From positions 1 through 59,886 of the forward strand of contig JAAETI010000921.1 in the NCBI GenBank assembly GCA_024228555.1: a stretch of 59,886 nt of DNA, written 5' to 3'. The position numbers were made by a program, and so were the translations under genes. The DNA comes from a bacterium (GTDB lineage Bacteria; Actinomycetota; Acidimicrobiia; Spongiisociales; UBA5794). Under the pieces are notes generated by a model. It was not told the DNA's origin. It searched no databases and saw only the letters and a list, made by a program, of their open reading frames with translations. This document shows positions 27,684 through 36,807 of the stretch, in pieces (the first letter of the stretch is position 1; every line of letters starts with the position of its first letter).

Positions 27684-27693
27684 CACAATTGTG
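27684..27693 (-). promoter_or_regulatory. Palindromic operator at the toxin-antitoxin promoter
   Basis: The perfect palindrome CACAATTGTG sits 3 nt upstream of the antitoxin ATG. CACAAT ends 7 nt before the ATG and could be the -10 box of a leaderless transcript, so repressor binding would block it directly. A clear -35 is not visible. Confidence 0.45.
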
Positions 27694-27870
27694 CCACACC
27701 CACGAGACGATGGGAAGACCCACACCGATCACCAATTCTGTCGTCCCAACGATCGCTTCGCCGACCGCCCTGGATCCTCACGTCGTGGGCGGGAAGACTC
27801 GCCCCGTCATCGGCGCCGATGAGGCCCGGTCGCCGCACCCGCTAGCTTGGTTCTACGAAGGAGCGTGCTG

Positions 27871-28566
27871 GTGAGGACGATTGGTCTGTTGGGCGGGATG
27901 AGCTGGGAATCATCCATTGAGTACGAACGCATCATCAATACTGAGGTGCGTCGTCGTCTCGGCGGCGTCCATTCGGCGGATCTCTTGGTGCGCTCCTACG
28001 ACTTTGCCGAAATCGAGGAGTTGCAGGCCGCCGGCGATTGGGAATCTGCGGGCTCGCTGCTTGCGTCCGATGCCCGGCAACTCGAAACCGCTGGGGCCGA
28101 CATCATCGTTTTGTGCACGAACACGATGCACGTGGTTGCCGATCAGATCGAGGCGTCCGTGAACATACCCTTTCTCCATCTTGCAGACGCAACGGCAGCG
28201 GCAATAAGCGCAGAGGGCCTAGAGACCGTCGCCCTCCTTGGCACCCGTTTCACCATGGAGAAGGACTTCTACCGAGGCCGCCTGGAACAACACGGGCTCC
28301 AGGTCATCGTCCCCGACGAACCTGACCGCACCGTCGTCCATGACGTGATCTATGACGAGTTGGTACAGGGGCAGATTGTCGAGGAATCCCGCGGCAGCTA
28401 TCTAGAGATCATTGACAGGCTGTTGCAACGTGGCGCCCAAGGCGTCATCGCGGGATGCACCGAGATCGAGTTGCTGGTCAAGCCATCAGACGTGGTAGCT
28501 CCCTACTTCCCGACCACCCAGCTTCATGCGATTGCGGTCGTCGATGCGGCCCTGGCACAGGACTGA
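27871..28566 (+). CDS. Aspartate/glutamate racemase-family protein
   Basis: The 231-residue protein starts at GTG 27871 after AAGGAG at 7 nt. The family motifs are GLLGGMSWESS, the first catalytic Cys loop VLCTNTMH, and the second AGCTEIELL, giving the two opposed Cys of a cofactor-independent racemase. It belongs to the broad aspartate racemase group (YgeA-like), where substrate specificity varies. Confidence 0.9.
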   Translation: MRTIGLLGGMSWESSIEYERIINTEVRRRLGGVHSADLLVRSYDFAEIEELQAAGDWESAGSLLASDARQLETAGADIIVLCTNTMHVVADQIEASVNIPFLHLADATAAAISAEGLETVALLGTRFTMEKDFYRGRLEQHGLQVIVPDEPDRTVVHDVIYDELVQGQIVEESRGSYLEIIDRLLQRGAQGVIAGCTEIELLVKPSDVVAPYFPTTQLHAIAVVDAALAQD

Positions 28567-28595
28567 AGGCCCTCCCAAGCAGGTGAGACGACGAG

Positions 28596-28601
28596 TACGC
28601 T
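28596..28601 (+). promoter_or_regulatory. -10 box TACGCT of the oxidoreductase remnant
   Basis: TACGCT ends 6 nt before ATG 28608. The leaderless arrangement has survived although the gene behind it is broken. Confidence 0.4.
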
Positions 28602-28607
28602 CCCGCT

Positions 28608-28987
28608 ATGCGCGCCATCCTCTGTAGAGAGTTCGGACCCCGTCCTCGCTCACGCTCGAAGAAGTCCCCGACCCGGTACCCGGTCGCGGCGAGGTAGTGG
28701 TCGATGTCGCCGTCGCTGCGGTTAACTACCCGGACACCCTCACCATCCGCAACATGTACCAATTCAAGCCACCACTGCCGTTTTCGCCCGGTGGCGAGTT
28801 TGCCGGAACGGTGTCGGCGCTAGGTGTATTGATCCGTGAGGTTGTTGACGCGGGTTATGGGTGGGCCGCCGACGGCGGGGCGATTCGACCCCACATAGGT
28901 GCACGCCATCCGCTTGCGCAGGCCATCGCAGATCTGTTGGAGCGTTGCGCCACTGGCAAGATTGCTGTCGAGATTGACGCGACTTAG
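28608..28987 (+). pseudogene. Quinone oxidoreductase (zinc-type dehydrogenase) remnant
   Basis: The first codons read MRAILCREFGP, the usual start of NADPH:quinone oxidoreductase. A frameshift then moves the homology to another frame (SSLTLEEVPDPVPGRGEVVVDV), which continues as VAAVNYPDTL...PPLPFSPGGEFAGTVSALG. It then jumps directly to the normal C-terminal end (GGAIRPHIGARHPLAQAIADLLERCATGK). The whole NAD(P)-binding middle, about 200 residues in intact homologues, is gone. The gene is inactive by at least two lesions. Confidence 0.8.
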
Positions 28988-29029
28988 AAAGCGATTGCAC
29001 TCTCGCTAGTCTCGGGTCAGGAGGCCGAT

Positions 29030-31141
29030 TTGGACCGCATAGCCCGCGTAATCGTCAACCGCTCCCACCGGATTCTGGCGGCTACGGCACTGATAACGCT
29101 GGTGTCGTTGTTGATGTTCTTCCGCATGGATTTTAACGGCGACGTCGGCTCCTTTGTCCTCGAAGGCAACGAGACAGGCGAGACCTTTGCGGCGTTGCAG
29201 GAGAAGTACGAAGCCAGCGATCCGATCAATGTGTTGGTCTCGCTTCCCGAAGGGCAGAGCTTCCGTTCTCAGGACGGCTTGGCGGTCCTGGTGCAGCTCA
29301 GGGACGATCTAGGCGCGGTCGAAGGTGTTGCTGCAGTCGCCTCGGTGGTCCCGGACGAGAACCCGCTAACCGGGGAGCCGATCACCGCGGTGATGATTCG
29401 GTCGGCCCCTCCCCAGGCCATTGGGCAGCTGCTGGATCAGAGTCCGGTTACCACTCTCCTGCTGAGCGAAGATGAGCGTCACACCCTGCTGATGGTGGCT
29501 CCGGAAGGTGACACGATCGCTGTAGCCAGGAGAGTCGACGACGTCACCGTCGCCGCCGGTGTAGAGCTCACGTTCTCGGGCAACCCGGTGGTCTTTGCAT
29601 CCGTTATCGACTTGCTATCGATCTTCCTCCTGCTGATCCCACCGGTCGTGATCTTCCTGTTGATCGGAACGTTCTTTGCCACAATCGGGGACCGGAGGCT
29701 CAGTGTCCTCGCCATGGTTCCGGCAGCCCTCGGGGCGATATGGACATTCGGGATCATCTTCGGTCTCGGCAACGAAATAGACATCGTGACCGTGATCGTG
29801 CCGATCTTTGTCATCGTCATGGGGTCGGCCGACGGGTTGCACTTTGTCACCCATTTCCAGGAGGAGGCGGAGAACTCCGATCCGGTCGACCGAGTGCGAT
29901 CGGCCTTGTCTCACGTTGGTGTACCGATGATTCTGACGACCATCAGCACCGCGGCCGGGTTCCTGTCGTTGATTGCGACCGGCGTTCATCCCATCCAGCA
30001 GCTCGGTCTGTTCACCGCTTTGGGCATCACCTTTGCTGGGATCATCTCGTTCTTCTCGCTGCCAGCACTGCTGAGCCGTCTGGAGATCGAAGCCAAGCAA
30101 GACCAGGCGCTACTCGGGCCTGCGGTCACCCGAGGCTTGAAGGCTCTGGTCAGGACCCGCACCCCCGCCGTGATCATCACCATCGGTCTGCTGGCCTTTG
30201 CCGCCATCACTCTTCCCAAGCTTGATGTCAACCCTGATCAGTTGTTCTTCTTCAAGGACGATGATCCGGTGCGGGTGGCATTCCAGAAGACAGAGGAGCT
30301 GTTCGGAGGGGCCACTCCGCTCATCGGCGAGTTTGTGTACGACCCGGCGCAGGGGGCTACCCAGCTGGATCGCCTTGACACGGTGTCTGCCGAATTCGAG
30401 AGTCTTCCCGGGGTGCGTGAGGTCTTCTCGGTCGCAGACGTTGCCACGTCGATGCCGCCGGCTCAGGTCGATGCGGTCCTGGCGGGGCAGGTCACGCTCC
30501 CGATGGGGAAGATGGTCAGCGAAGACGGTTTGCGCTTCATGCTGCTTCCTTCGGGCTTCACTACAGAGGACCTGCGGAGCTGGCTCGACTTTGTCGACGA
30601 GACACCAGAGATCCGGACACTTACCGGTATGCCCATTGTCTGGGACGAGATCGCCAGGCTGGTACTGCGGGCTCAGGTGGTGTCGTTGGCCGTAGCCTTT
30701 GTGATGGTTGTTGTGATGCTGGCGCTGGCGTATCGAGGTCTCCGGGAGACGTTGGTTGCCTTGGTCCCGGTTGCGCTGACCGTGATGGTCATGCTCGGCT
30801 TTGTTGCCGTGTCCGGCATCCAATTGAACCTGCTCACAGCGGTGCTCTCCGGGATTGTGATCGGTGTTGGGATCGACTACTCCATCCATTTCATTGCCGC
30901 CATCGACTACGCCCGTAAGGGCGGCGATGGCTACATACTGCGGGCAATCGACAGGGCGGGCCGGCCGATTGTCGCCAACGCCCTTGGAATTGCGCTGGCT
31001 CTGTCGGCTCTGTGGTTGTCACCGCTCAAGATCCATCCTCAGATCTCCATGGTCATGTGGGTGGCCATGTTGACCGCGGCAGTGACTGCCCTGGTCGTGA
31101 CCCCTGCGATGTTGCCACGCAGTGGCGTGAACTCGGACTAG
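29030..31141 (+). CDS. MMPL/RND-family transporter
   Basis: The 703-residue protein has the two-fold RND layout: TM1, a periplasmic loop of about 170 residues, a five-TM bundle, then the same again. Conserved motifs lie in the TM4-like helices (MGSADGLHFVTHF and GVGIDYSIHF). The start is TTG 29030 preceded by CAGGAGG at 6-7 nt. It is related to HpnN/MmpL exporters of lipids or hydrophobic molecules, substrate unknown. It converges on the next gene with a 4-nt overlap. Confidence 0.9.
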   Translation: MDRIARVIVNRSHRILAATALITLVSLLMFFRMDFNGDVGSFVLEGNETGETFAALQEKYEASDPINVLVSLPEGQSFRSQDGLAVLVQLRDDLGAVEGVAAVASVVPDENPLTGEPITAVMIRSAPPQAIGQLLDQSPVTTLLLSEDERHTLLMVAPEGDTIAVARRVDDVTVAAGVELTFSGNPVVFASVIDLLSIFLLLIPPVVIFLLIGTFFATIGDRRLSVLAMVPAALGAIWTFGIIFGLGNEIDIVTVIVPIFVIVMGSADGLHFVTHFQEEAENSDPVDRVRSALSHVGVPMILTTISTAAGFLSLIATGVHPIQQLGLFTALGITFAGIISFFSLPALLSRLEIEAKQDQALLGPAVTRGLKALVRTRTPAVIITIGLLAFAAITLPKLDVNPDQLFFFKDDDPVRVAFQKTEELFGGATPLIGEFVYDPAQGATQLDRLDTVSAEFESLPGVREVFSVADVATSMPPAQVDAVLAGQVTLPMGKMVSEDGLRFMLLPSGFTTEDLRSWLDFVDETPEIRTLTGMPIVWDEIARLVLRAQVVSLAVAFVMVVVMLALAYRGLRETLVALVPVALTVMVMLGFVAVSGIQLNLLTAVLSGIVIGVGIDYSIHFIAAIDYARKGGDGYILRAIDRAGRPIVANALGIALALSALWLSPLKIHPQISMVMWVAMLTAAVTALVVTPAMLPRSGVNSD

Positions 31142-31560
31142 ACCGTCGGGCTGAGAATCACGATGGGGATCTCCCGATCGGTTCTGCCTTGATACTCCCG
31201 GTAGCCGTCATATGCCGCCACCACCGCCGGCCAGAGTCTCCCTCGCTGTGCTGCGTCGGCAGTCCTTGTTTCGACAGGAATACGGCGACCCTCGATCTGT
31301 GCGGTTGCTGTCGGGTTGCATTGGAGATTGGCATACCACTCTGGGTGATTGTCTCTTCCGCCCCAGGATGCGATAACCACATAGTCGGTTCCGTCGCGGA
31401 GATACAGCAGGGGAATGGTGTGGGTCTTCCCGCTGACTCTGCCTGTAGTCGAGAGCAGAAGCATGTCATTGTTGACCAGACGTCTGCCGACCCGACCCCT
31501 GGTCAGCCGGAAGAGGGAGGTATGAAGGGTCGACAGGTTCTTGGCAGTCCGATCACGCAC
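31138..31560 (-). CDS. F420-dependent nitroreductase/DDN-family protein
   Basis: The 140-residue protein matches the deazaflavin-dependent nitroreductase family: LLLSTTGRVSGKTHTIPLLYLRDG, then VVIASWGGRDNHPEWYANLQCNPTATAQIEG, the characteristic F420-contact blocks. The GTG 31560 start lies 6 nt after TAGGCT (leaderless). Members reduce quinones or nitro compounds with reduced F420 at the membrane. Confidence 0.9.
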   Translation of the reverse strand: MRDRTAKNLSTLHTSLFRLTRGRVGRRLVNNDMLLLSTTGRVSGKTHTIPLLYLRDGTDYVVIASWGGRDNHPEWYANLQCNPTATAQIEGRRIPVETRTADAAQRGRLWPAVVAAYDGYREYQGRTDREIPIVILSPTV

Positions 31561-31566
31561 GTTGGC

Positions 31567-31572
31567 AGCCTA
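31567..31572 (-). promoter_or_regulatory. -10 box TAGGCT of the nitroreductase gene
   Basis: TAGGCT (minus strand) ends 6 nt before GTG 31560, with no ribosome binding site between. It fixes this otherwise uncertain GTG as the start. Confidence 0.5.
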
Positions 31573-31631
31573 GGGCGCGGCAGCGCGGGATCGTTCGCCG
31601 ACACGATGTCAGATACCCACCGTGGGCGCTC

Positions 31632-31637
31632 TACCAT
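31632..31637 (+). promoter_or_regulatory. -10 box TACCAT of the DUF1232-like gene
   Basis: TACCAT ends 7 nt before ATG 31645. It overlaps the alternative ATG at 31636, so the downstream ATG is the likely start. Confidence 0.45.
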
Positions 31638-31644
31638 GCCGGCT

Positions 31645-32055
31645 ATGTCGGTTGATGACATAGTCCGAGCCGTCGCCGAGTCGGCGCTGAGCGTTGAAGA
31701 ACGGCTCGGCTTTCTTGATCTGTGCGAAGCCCGGAGCGTTGACGATCTCTTGGCTGATCGCAGCAGAGTCACCGCCCATCTCAGGGTGATTGCGGCCGCG
31801 GTTGAAAGCGGTGCGGCCCTAGAAGGTGATCTTGCCGAACCCATCGCGGCGACCCTGGTCACGATTCTCGATGATGCTGCCGAGTACTCGTTTGTGCAGC
31901 GCCGTGTCCTCGCCGGCGCCGTTGAGTACTTCCTTCAAACCGATGACACCGATCCCGACTTCGGATCCGATCATGGATTGGTGGATGATGCCCGTGTCGT
32001 TGCCGCCGTGTGCGAGGCGTTGGGCAGAAGCGATCTGGCTCGTGCCCTCAGCTAG
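31645..32055 (+). CDS. Small helical protein, possibly YkvA/DUF1232-like
   Basis: The 136-residue protein is mainly helical. The segment YFLQTDDTDPDFGSDHGLVDDARVV resembles the YkvA/DUF1232 core (short hydrophobic stretch, DP-x-x-D...GxxDDaxVV), but it lacks the usual strong membrane segment. The alternative start at 31636 would overlap its own -10 box. It converges on the DinB gene (4-nt overlap of stops). Function unknown. Confidence 0.6.
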   Translation: MSVDDIVRAVAESALSVEERLGFLDLCEARSVDDLLADRSRVTAHLRVIAAAVESGAALEGDLAEPIAATLVTILDDAAEYSFVQRRVLAGAVEYFLQTDDTDPDFGSDHGLVDDARVVAAVCEALGRSDLARALS

Positions 32056-32537
32056 ATAATCCTGTCGGCAGTCCCGGCGACCTGGCGCAGTATCTCGGTT
32101 TGGCCGGTGTGGTAGGTGTCGTGGAAGTAATCAAAGAACAGGCGCCGGGCCGTGCTCACCATCCGCCCATCGATCTCTGATTGGGTGGAGAACACTTCGT
32201 CGGACATGTCCCCAACAACACGGTCGATGGCCTCCTGGCTCGAAGCAATGGCGGCTGTCAGGCTATCGAGGGGAAGGACCGCTGGCCCGTCCTCGGTGAT
32301 CGGCTCGGACTCACGCAGGTAGCGGTCGAGTTCTCCATGGGTGAACTGTGGTCCGCCTCCGGCGGTCTCTAGCACCCGATCGCGGTAGACGAGAATGTGG
32401 CCCAGCGTCCAGTTGAGGCAATTCACGCCGTATGGCGTTTGCAGCAGCGAGTCCTCGTGCGATAGGCCGGCGACCTGCATCTTCAGGATGGATGTGTTGC
32501 GTCCGAAACTCTTGGCGAGACTGCGTGCGTCGATCAT
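32052..32537 (-). CDS. DinB-family protein
   Basis: The 161-residue four-helix protein has the DinB/DUF664 features: CLNWTLGHILVYRDRVLE (first metal-binding His in W-x-x-G-H) and FFDYFHDTYHTGQTEILRQ (second and third His). ATG 32537 follows GGGAGG at 4-5 nt. The family includes metal-dependent mycothiol or bacillithiol S-transferases, so a thiol-dependent detoxification role is possible. Confidence 0.85.
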   Translation of the reverse strand: MIDARSLAKSFGRNTSILKMQVAGLSHEDSLLQTPYGVNCLNWTLGHILVYRDRVLETAGGGPQFTHGELDRYLRESEPITEDGPAVLPLDSLTAAIASSQEAIDRVVGDMSDEVFSTQSEIDGRMVSTARRLFFDYFHDTYHTGQTEILRQVAGTADRII

Positions 32538-32580
32538 GTGCCCTCCCATGCGGCCATTTTCAGCATACGTCAGTCGTTCT

Positions 32581-34032
32581 CTAGCGGCGCCACAACTCCC
32601 TGGTGAATAGCAGGACGACGGGGAAGATTTCGAGACGGCCCACAATCATTAGGAACGAGAGCAGCCACTTGCCGAGCCCGGGAACGAGGACGTAGTTCGA
32701 GCTGGGACCGACCGCAGCCAGGCCAGGTCCGACGTTGCCGAATGAGGAGGCGACTGCCGAAGCCGACGAGACCAGATCGAATCCGGCTCCCGAGATGTCG
32801 GTGATGATGCCAAAGGCCAACGTCCCTGTCATGAAGATGAACATGTAGAGCAAGAAGAAGGACTGCACCGATTTAACGATCTTGTCGGGCACGACGTCTC
32901 TGCCGAGACGAACAACGAAGATCCCCTTGGGATGGATGACTTTGCGCAGGTCCGTCTTGGAGGCCTGATAGAGCACACCGAGCCGATACGGTTTCATCGA
33001 ACCGCCGGTGGATCCAGCCATCCCACCGACGAACATCAGGCCAAAGATCATGATCTGAAGCGAAGCCGGCCAGATGCCAAAGTCGGCCGTTGCGTAGCCC
33101 GTGGTGGTCACGATCGAGACCATGGTGAAGACTGAGTCGCGCACCACATCACCAATCTCGTGTGCCCAAGTGCCGATGATGGCTACGAGCGATGTAACGG
33201 CGATGATCCCGCCGTAGAGCCGGAATTCCGTGTTACGCAGATACTCCTTTGGTCGAGCCAGCGCCCGGAAGTGGAGTGCGAAAGACGAGCCGGCGAGGAA
33301 CATGAACATGATGACAACCCACTGGGCGTATGAACTGAAGGCGGCCATTGAACGCACATCGGTTCCGAATCCACCGGTCGACATGGTCGTCAGGGAATGG
33401 GCGATCGCTTCAAAAAGAGTCATGTCTCCGACCCAGAGCAAGATCGTTTCCGCAACGGTGAAGCCGACGTAGACAAGCCAGAGACGTTTGGCGGTTTCCC
33501 GGAATCGCGGGGTGAGCCGGTCTGGCGTCGGTCCCGGCGACTCGGCTTTGGCTAGCTCGACGCCACCGACGCCAAGCATCGGCAGGATCGCGACGGATAG
33601 GACGATGATCCCCATGCCGCCCATCCACTGAGTCAGCGCCCTCCACAACAAGATCCCCTTGGGAAGCTCGCCCGGATCGGGGACGATCGAGGCTCCGGTC
33701 GTTGTGAATCCGGCTGCTGTCTCGAAGAAGGCATCGGTGAGAGAGGTGATCTCGCCGGTAAACAGGTAGGGGAGCGTCCCGAAGAAGGTCATGGCTATCC
33801 ACGACAGGCCCACGATGGCGAATCCCTCGCGGGCTGTGAGCTGGGTGTCATCCGAGCGGCCATATCGCCAACCCGCGGTTCCTGCGGCGATGGTCACCGT
33901 GGCGGCAAGGGTGATCTGGAGAGCGTCGCCGTACTCGCCGTAGATGAGGGCGGTCACAACCGGAGCGAACATGGCGAGACCAGAGGCTCCGACAACAGCT
34001 CCGATAACTCTGAGCAGACGGTATCGCGACAT
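32581..34032 (-). CDS. trkH: TrkH potassium transporter, membrane subunit
   Basis: The 483-residue protein has about 10-12 hydrophobic segments and the four Gly-containing pore loops of TrkH/KtrB, including TAAGFTTTGAS, TMSTGGFGTD, IVTTTGYATADF and SSFGNVGPG. It conducts K+ (or K+/Na+) gated by TrkA. Its ATG overlaps the trkA stop by 1 nt (TGATG), so the two are translationally coupled. Confidence 0.95.
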   Translation of the reverse strand: MSRYRLLRVIGAVVGASGLAMFAPVVTALIYGEYGDALQITLAATVTIAAGTAGWRYGRSDDTQLTAREGFAIVGLSWIAMTFFGTLPYLFTGEITSLTDAFFETAAGFTTTGASIVPDPGELPKGILLWRALTQWMGGMGIIVLSVAILPMLGVGGVELAKAESPGPTPDRLTPRFRETAKRLWLVYVGFTVAETILLWVGDMTLFEAIAHSLTTMSTGGFGTDVRSMAAFSSYAQWVVIMFMFLAGSSFALHFRALARPKEYLRNTEFRLYGGIIAVTSLVAIIGTWAHEIGDVVRDSVFTMVSIVTTTGYATADFGIWPASLQIMIFGLMFVGGMAGSTGGSMKPYRLGVLYQASKTDLRKVIHPKGIFVVRLGRDVVPDKIVKSVQSFFLLYMFIFMTGTLAFGIITDISGAGFDLVSSASAVASSFGNVGPGLAAVGPSSNYVLVPGLGKWLLSFLMIVGRLEIFPVVLLFTRELWRR

Positions 34033-35360
34033 CAGCCGGACAGTTCGCCAACGAGGTGGATTGCACCGGGTAGTGCGATGACGATCAGACGGTCGCCGGC
34101 TTCAATACGGCTCTGGCCGCGGGGGACAAAGGCGCGATCATCGCGAACGATTCCCCCGACGATCATGTCGTGGGATAGGTGGATGTCGCGGAGGGTCTTG
34201 CCCACGATCTTGCTCGACTCCTCGACTTCAACCTCGAGCGCTTCAGCATCGCTGTCCTGGAAAGTCACAACCGAGTGAATTCGTCCTCGTCGCACGAAAC
34301 GGAGGATCTCATTGGCTGCCGAGAGACGTGACGAGACTGCGCCATCGATACCCACACCGTCGAGAAGCGTGGCAAGGTCGAGCCTGTGGAAGCGAGCCAC
34401 GGCGGTTTGGATGCCGACCGCTTTTGCCACCAGGGAGCCCAGGATATTGATCTCGTCCCAGCCGGTCAGGGCAAGTACCGCGTCTGAATTCTCCAAGCCT
34501 TCACTGTGGAACAGTTTCGGATCGGTTGGGTCGCCGTTGATGGCGATCACCCGCGGGTTGTCGGTTGCGATGCGGCGAACCCGCTCGGGATCCTGGTCGA
34601 CCAGGATGGTCTGGATACCCGCCTGACAGAGGCGTTTGGCGGTCAACTCGGCGACACGGGTCGCACCGAGAATGGTCACTTTCCGCGCGGGTTCGAGATG
34701 AAGGCCCAGCATGTCCAGGGCGCTGTTGGCTTGGTCGGTCTCGACCATGATGAGGACGTGATCCCCCGGCAGGAGACGGGTGCCGCCGCGGGCGACGATG
34801 GTTTCACCGTGCCTGATGATGGCAACAACCAGCCAAGACCAGTCGCTGACTTCCTGGCGGAGGTCTTCGAGGGCCATTCCGGCAGCCGGGGCATCGGCGG
34901 CAATATGGCCACCGATCAGCTCCAAACTGCCCGCGGCGAATTCGCGCATTTCAGAAACACCACGTTGCTTGACGAGCAACTCCAAGTCACGTGCTGTGGC
35001 GTCGCCCGGATCGATGAGAAGATCGACGCCAAGCCCGACCGCACCGGCGCGCAGCTGAGGATCCTCGACACGGGCAATGCGCCGCGCAGTTCCGATCTTT
35101 GCTGCCGCATGTGCAGAGAGTACGTTGACCGCATCGGATGAAGTGACGGCGATGAACAAGTCCGCCTTGTCGGCACCGGCTTGCTCGAGTATCTCCCGGC
35201 TGGACCCGTTGCCGGTGATGACCAGACAGTCGATTTGCTCCTGAACCTCCGTGGCTGTGGCGGGGTTCGATTCGACGACCACGACGTCTTGGTGCTCGAG
35301 GGAAAGTCTTTCGGCGAGGTGAGAGCCAACGGCTCCCGCCCCAATCACAACGATTCGCAT
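34032..35360 (-). CDS. trkA: TrkA, cytoplasmic NAD(H)-binding K+ channel regulator
   Basis: The 442-residue protein has two RCK modules, each a Rossmann TrkA_N domain plus a TrkA_C domain. The first begins MRIVVIGAGAVGSHLAERL. The second begins near residue 225 (KVTILGATRVAELTAKRL). This double-length form is typical of Trk systems with TrkH. It is the first gene of the two-gene trkA-trkH operon. Confidence 0.95.
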   Translation of the reverse strand: MRIVVIGAGAVGSHLAERLSLEHQDVVVVESNPATATEVQEQIDCLVITGNGSSREILEQAGADKADLFIAVTSSDAVNVLSAHAAAKIGTARRIARVEDPQLRAGAVGLGVDLLIDPGDATARDLELLVKQRGVSEMREFAAGSLELIGGHIAADAPAAGMALEDLRQEVSDWSWLVVAIIRHGETIVARGGTRLLPGDHVLIMVETDQANSALDMLGLHLEPARKVTILGATRVAELTAKRLCQAGIQTILVDQDPERVRRIATDNPRVIAINGDPTDPKLFHSEGLENSDAVLALTGWDEINILGSLVAKAVGIQTAVARFHRLDLATLLDGVGIDGAVSSRLSAANEILRFVRRGRIHSVVTFQDSDAEALEVEVEESSKIVGKTLRDIHLSHDMIVGGIVRDDRAFVPRGQSRIEAGDRLIVIALPGAIHLVGELSG

Positions 35361-35428
35361 ATCAGCCTGTCAGTGAGTCGGCAGATACAGCGTAATAGGG
35401 TGATCATCTGCGACCTACCTCATTGGGC

Positions 35429-36694
35429 CTAGCCGCCGAACGTCATCACCGCGGCGTGGATGAGCAGCCCAACGAGACCGCCGACCAGAGTGCCGTTTAT
35501 GCGGATGAACTGGAGGTCGCGGCCGACTTGCAGTTCGAGCCTGCGACTGGTTTCGTCAGCGTCCCAGCGGGCGACCGTCGTCGCGATCAGGGAGGCAACT
35601 TCCGGCCCCGAGCGCTCGGCGAGATGCGCACCAAGATTCCCTATCCAGAGGTCGACCTTGTGCCTCAATTCGGGATCGGTGCGGAGTCTCTCCCCGGTGG
35701 AGAGAGCGAGTTTCTCGAGCCTCTTCCGCAGATCCGATTCGGGCTGTTCCGCCGCAGCCACCAACTTGTCCTTGACGGTGTTCCACAAGCCGTCGGTCCA
35801 CGCTTTGAGATCCGGATGTTCGATTAGCTGGCGTTTGAGCTGCTCGCCGCGTTCCTTCATTTCCGGCGATGTCTTCAGTTGCGCAACGAGGTCGACCGTG
35901 CGCTCGTTGAGGAGATGGCGGATCTCGTGATCAGGGTCTGCAGCTACCTCGCCGAGAAACCGCACCAAGCTCGTGTAGACCTTCTCGAACACGACATCAT
36001 CCACCTGGTCAGGAACCCACCAGGGCGACTCCTCACCGATCCGGGTTCGCAGCAACGCCCGGTTCTCTGCAATGGCCTTGGTGATGCCACGGAGCCCCGC
36101 CGATACCAGCGCCTCGTGCTGGCCGCCCTCTATCGCCTTGTCCAGGAGTGATCCCACCAGGGGTGCCGCATCGATCGCCTCGATACGAGTCGCTGCCATC
36201 TCGCGGATGTTGTCTTGGATCTCATTCTCGTTGACCGCCTCGGCAACGGCAGCGATCACTCCTGAGGCCTGGCGTGCGGCCATCGCCGCGTTCTCCGGTG
36301 CAGCGAGCCAATCGCCCAGGCGTCGTGCCGGATCGGCTTCGCGAATCCTGGCTACGAGGGCTTCGGGGTCCATGAAGTTGCGCTGTACGAATTCGCCGAG
36401 ACCGCGTCCGATGGCGTCCTTGCCTCGGGGGATGAGGGCTGTGTGAGGAATCGGGATCCCGAGTGGATGACGGAACAGCGCAGTCACCGCAAACCAGTCG
36501 GCGACACCGCCGACCATCGCGGCTTCCGCACCTGCCCTCACGTATCCCCAGGCACCGGTGCCGTCGCTGAAGACGAACGTCGCGATGAAGATGACGGCGG
36601 ACAGCACCAGGAGACCGCTGGCGTTGCGTTTCATATTGCGGAGCCGGCGAGCTCGTATCTCGTCAAAGCCTGCAAGCAGGTCTGGTGTACTCAT
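35429..36694 (-). CDS. DUF445-family membrane-anchored protein
   Basis: The 421-residue protein matches DUF445: an N-terminal membrane segment, the signature GYVRAGAEAAMVGGVADWFAVTALFRHPLGIPIPHTALIPRGKDAIG, a long helical, repeat-like cytoplasmic region, and a C-terminal hydrophobic segment (INGTLVGGLVGLLIHAAV). The ATG at 36694 lies 7 nt after TACCCT (leaderless). Upstream codons of the frame are excluded. Function unknown. Confidence 0.87.
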   Translation of the reverse strand: MSTPDLLAGFDEIRARRLRNMKRNASGLLVLSAVIFIATFVFSDGTGAWGYVRAGAEAAMVGGVADWFAVTALFRHPLGIPIPHTALIPRGKDAIGRGLGEFVQRNFMDPEALVARIREADPARRLGDWLAAPENAAMAARQASGVIAAVAEAVNENEIQDNIREMAATRIEAIDAAPLVGSLLDKAIEGGQHEALVSAGLRGITKAIAENRALLRTRIGEESPWWVPDQVDDVVFEKVYTSLVRFLGEVAADPDHEIRHLLNERTVDLVAQLKTSPEMKERGEQLKRQLIEHPDLKAWTDGLWNTVKDKLVAAAEQPESDLRKRLEKLALSTGERLRTDPELRHKVDLWIGNLGAHLAERSGPEVASLIATTVARWDADETSRRLELQVGRDLQFIRINGTLVGGLVGLLIHAAVMTFGG

Positions 36695-36701
36695 CGTGGT
36701 G

Positions 36702-36707
36702 AGGGTA
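36702..36707 (-). promoter_or_regulatory. -10 box TACCCT of the DUF445 gene
   Basis: TACCCT (minus strand) ends 7 nt before ATG 36694, with no ribosome binding site between, which supports that internal start. Confidence 0.5.
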
Positions 36708-36807
36708 CGTCTCCAGCGATAGGTCGTCGATTGTTGGACCCCAATCCGACCGTGGAGTTCTCGCGTGGCCGTCGGTAAGGTACGCAATCGTCTAGGGAGC
36801 GCATCGG

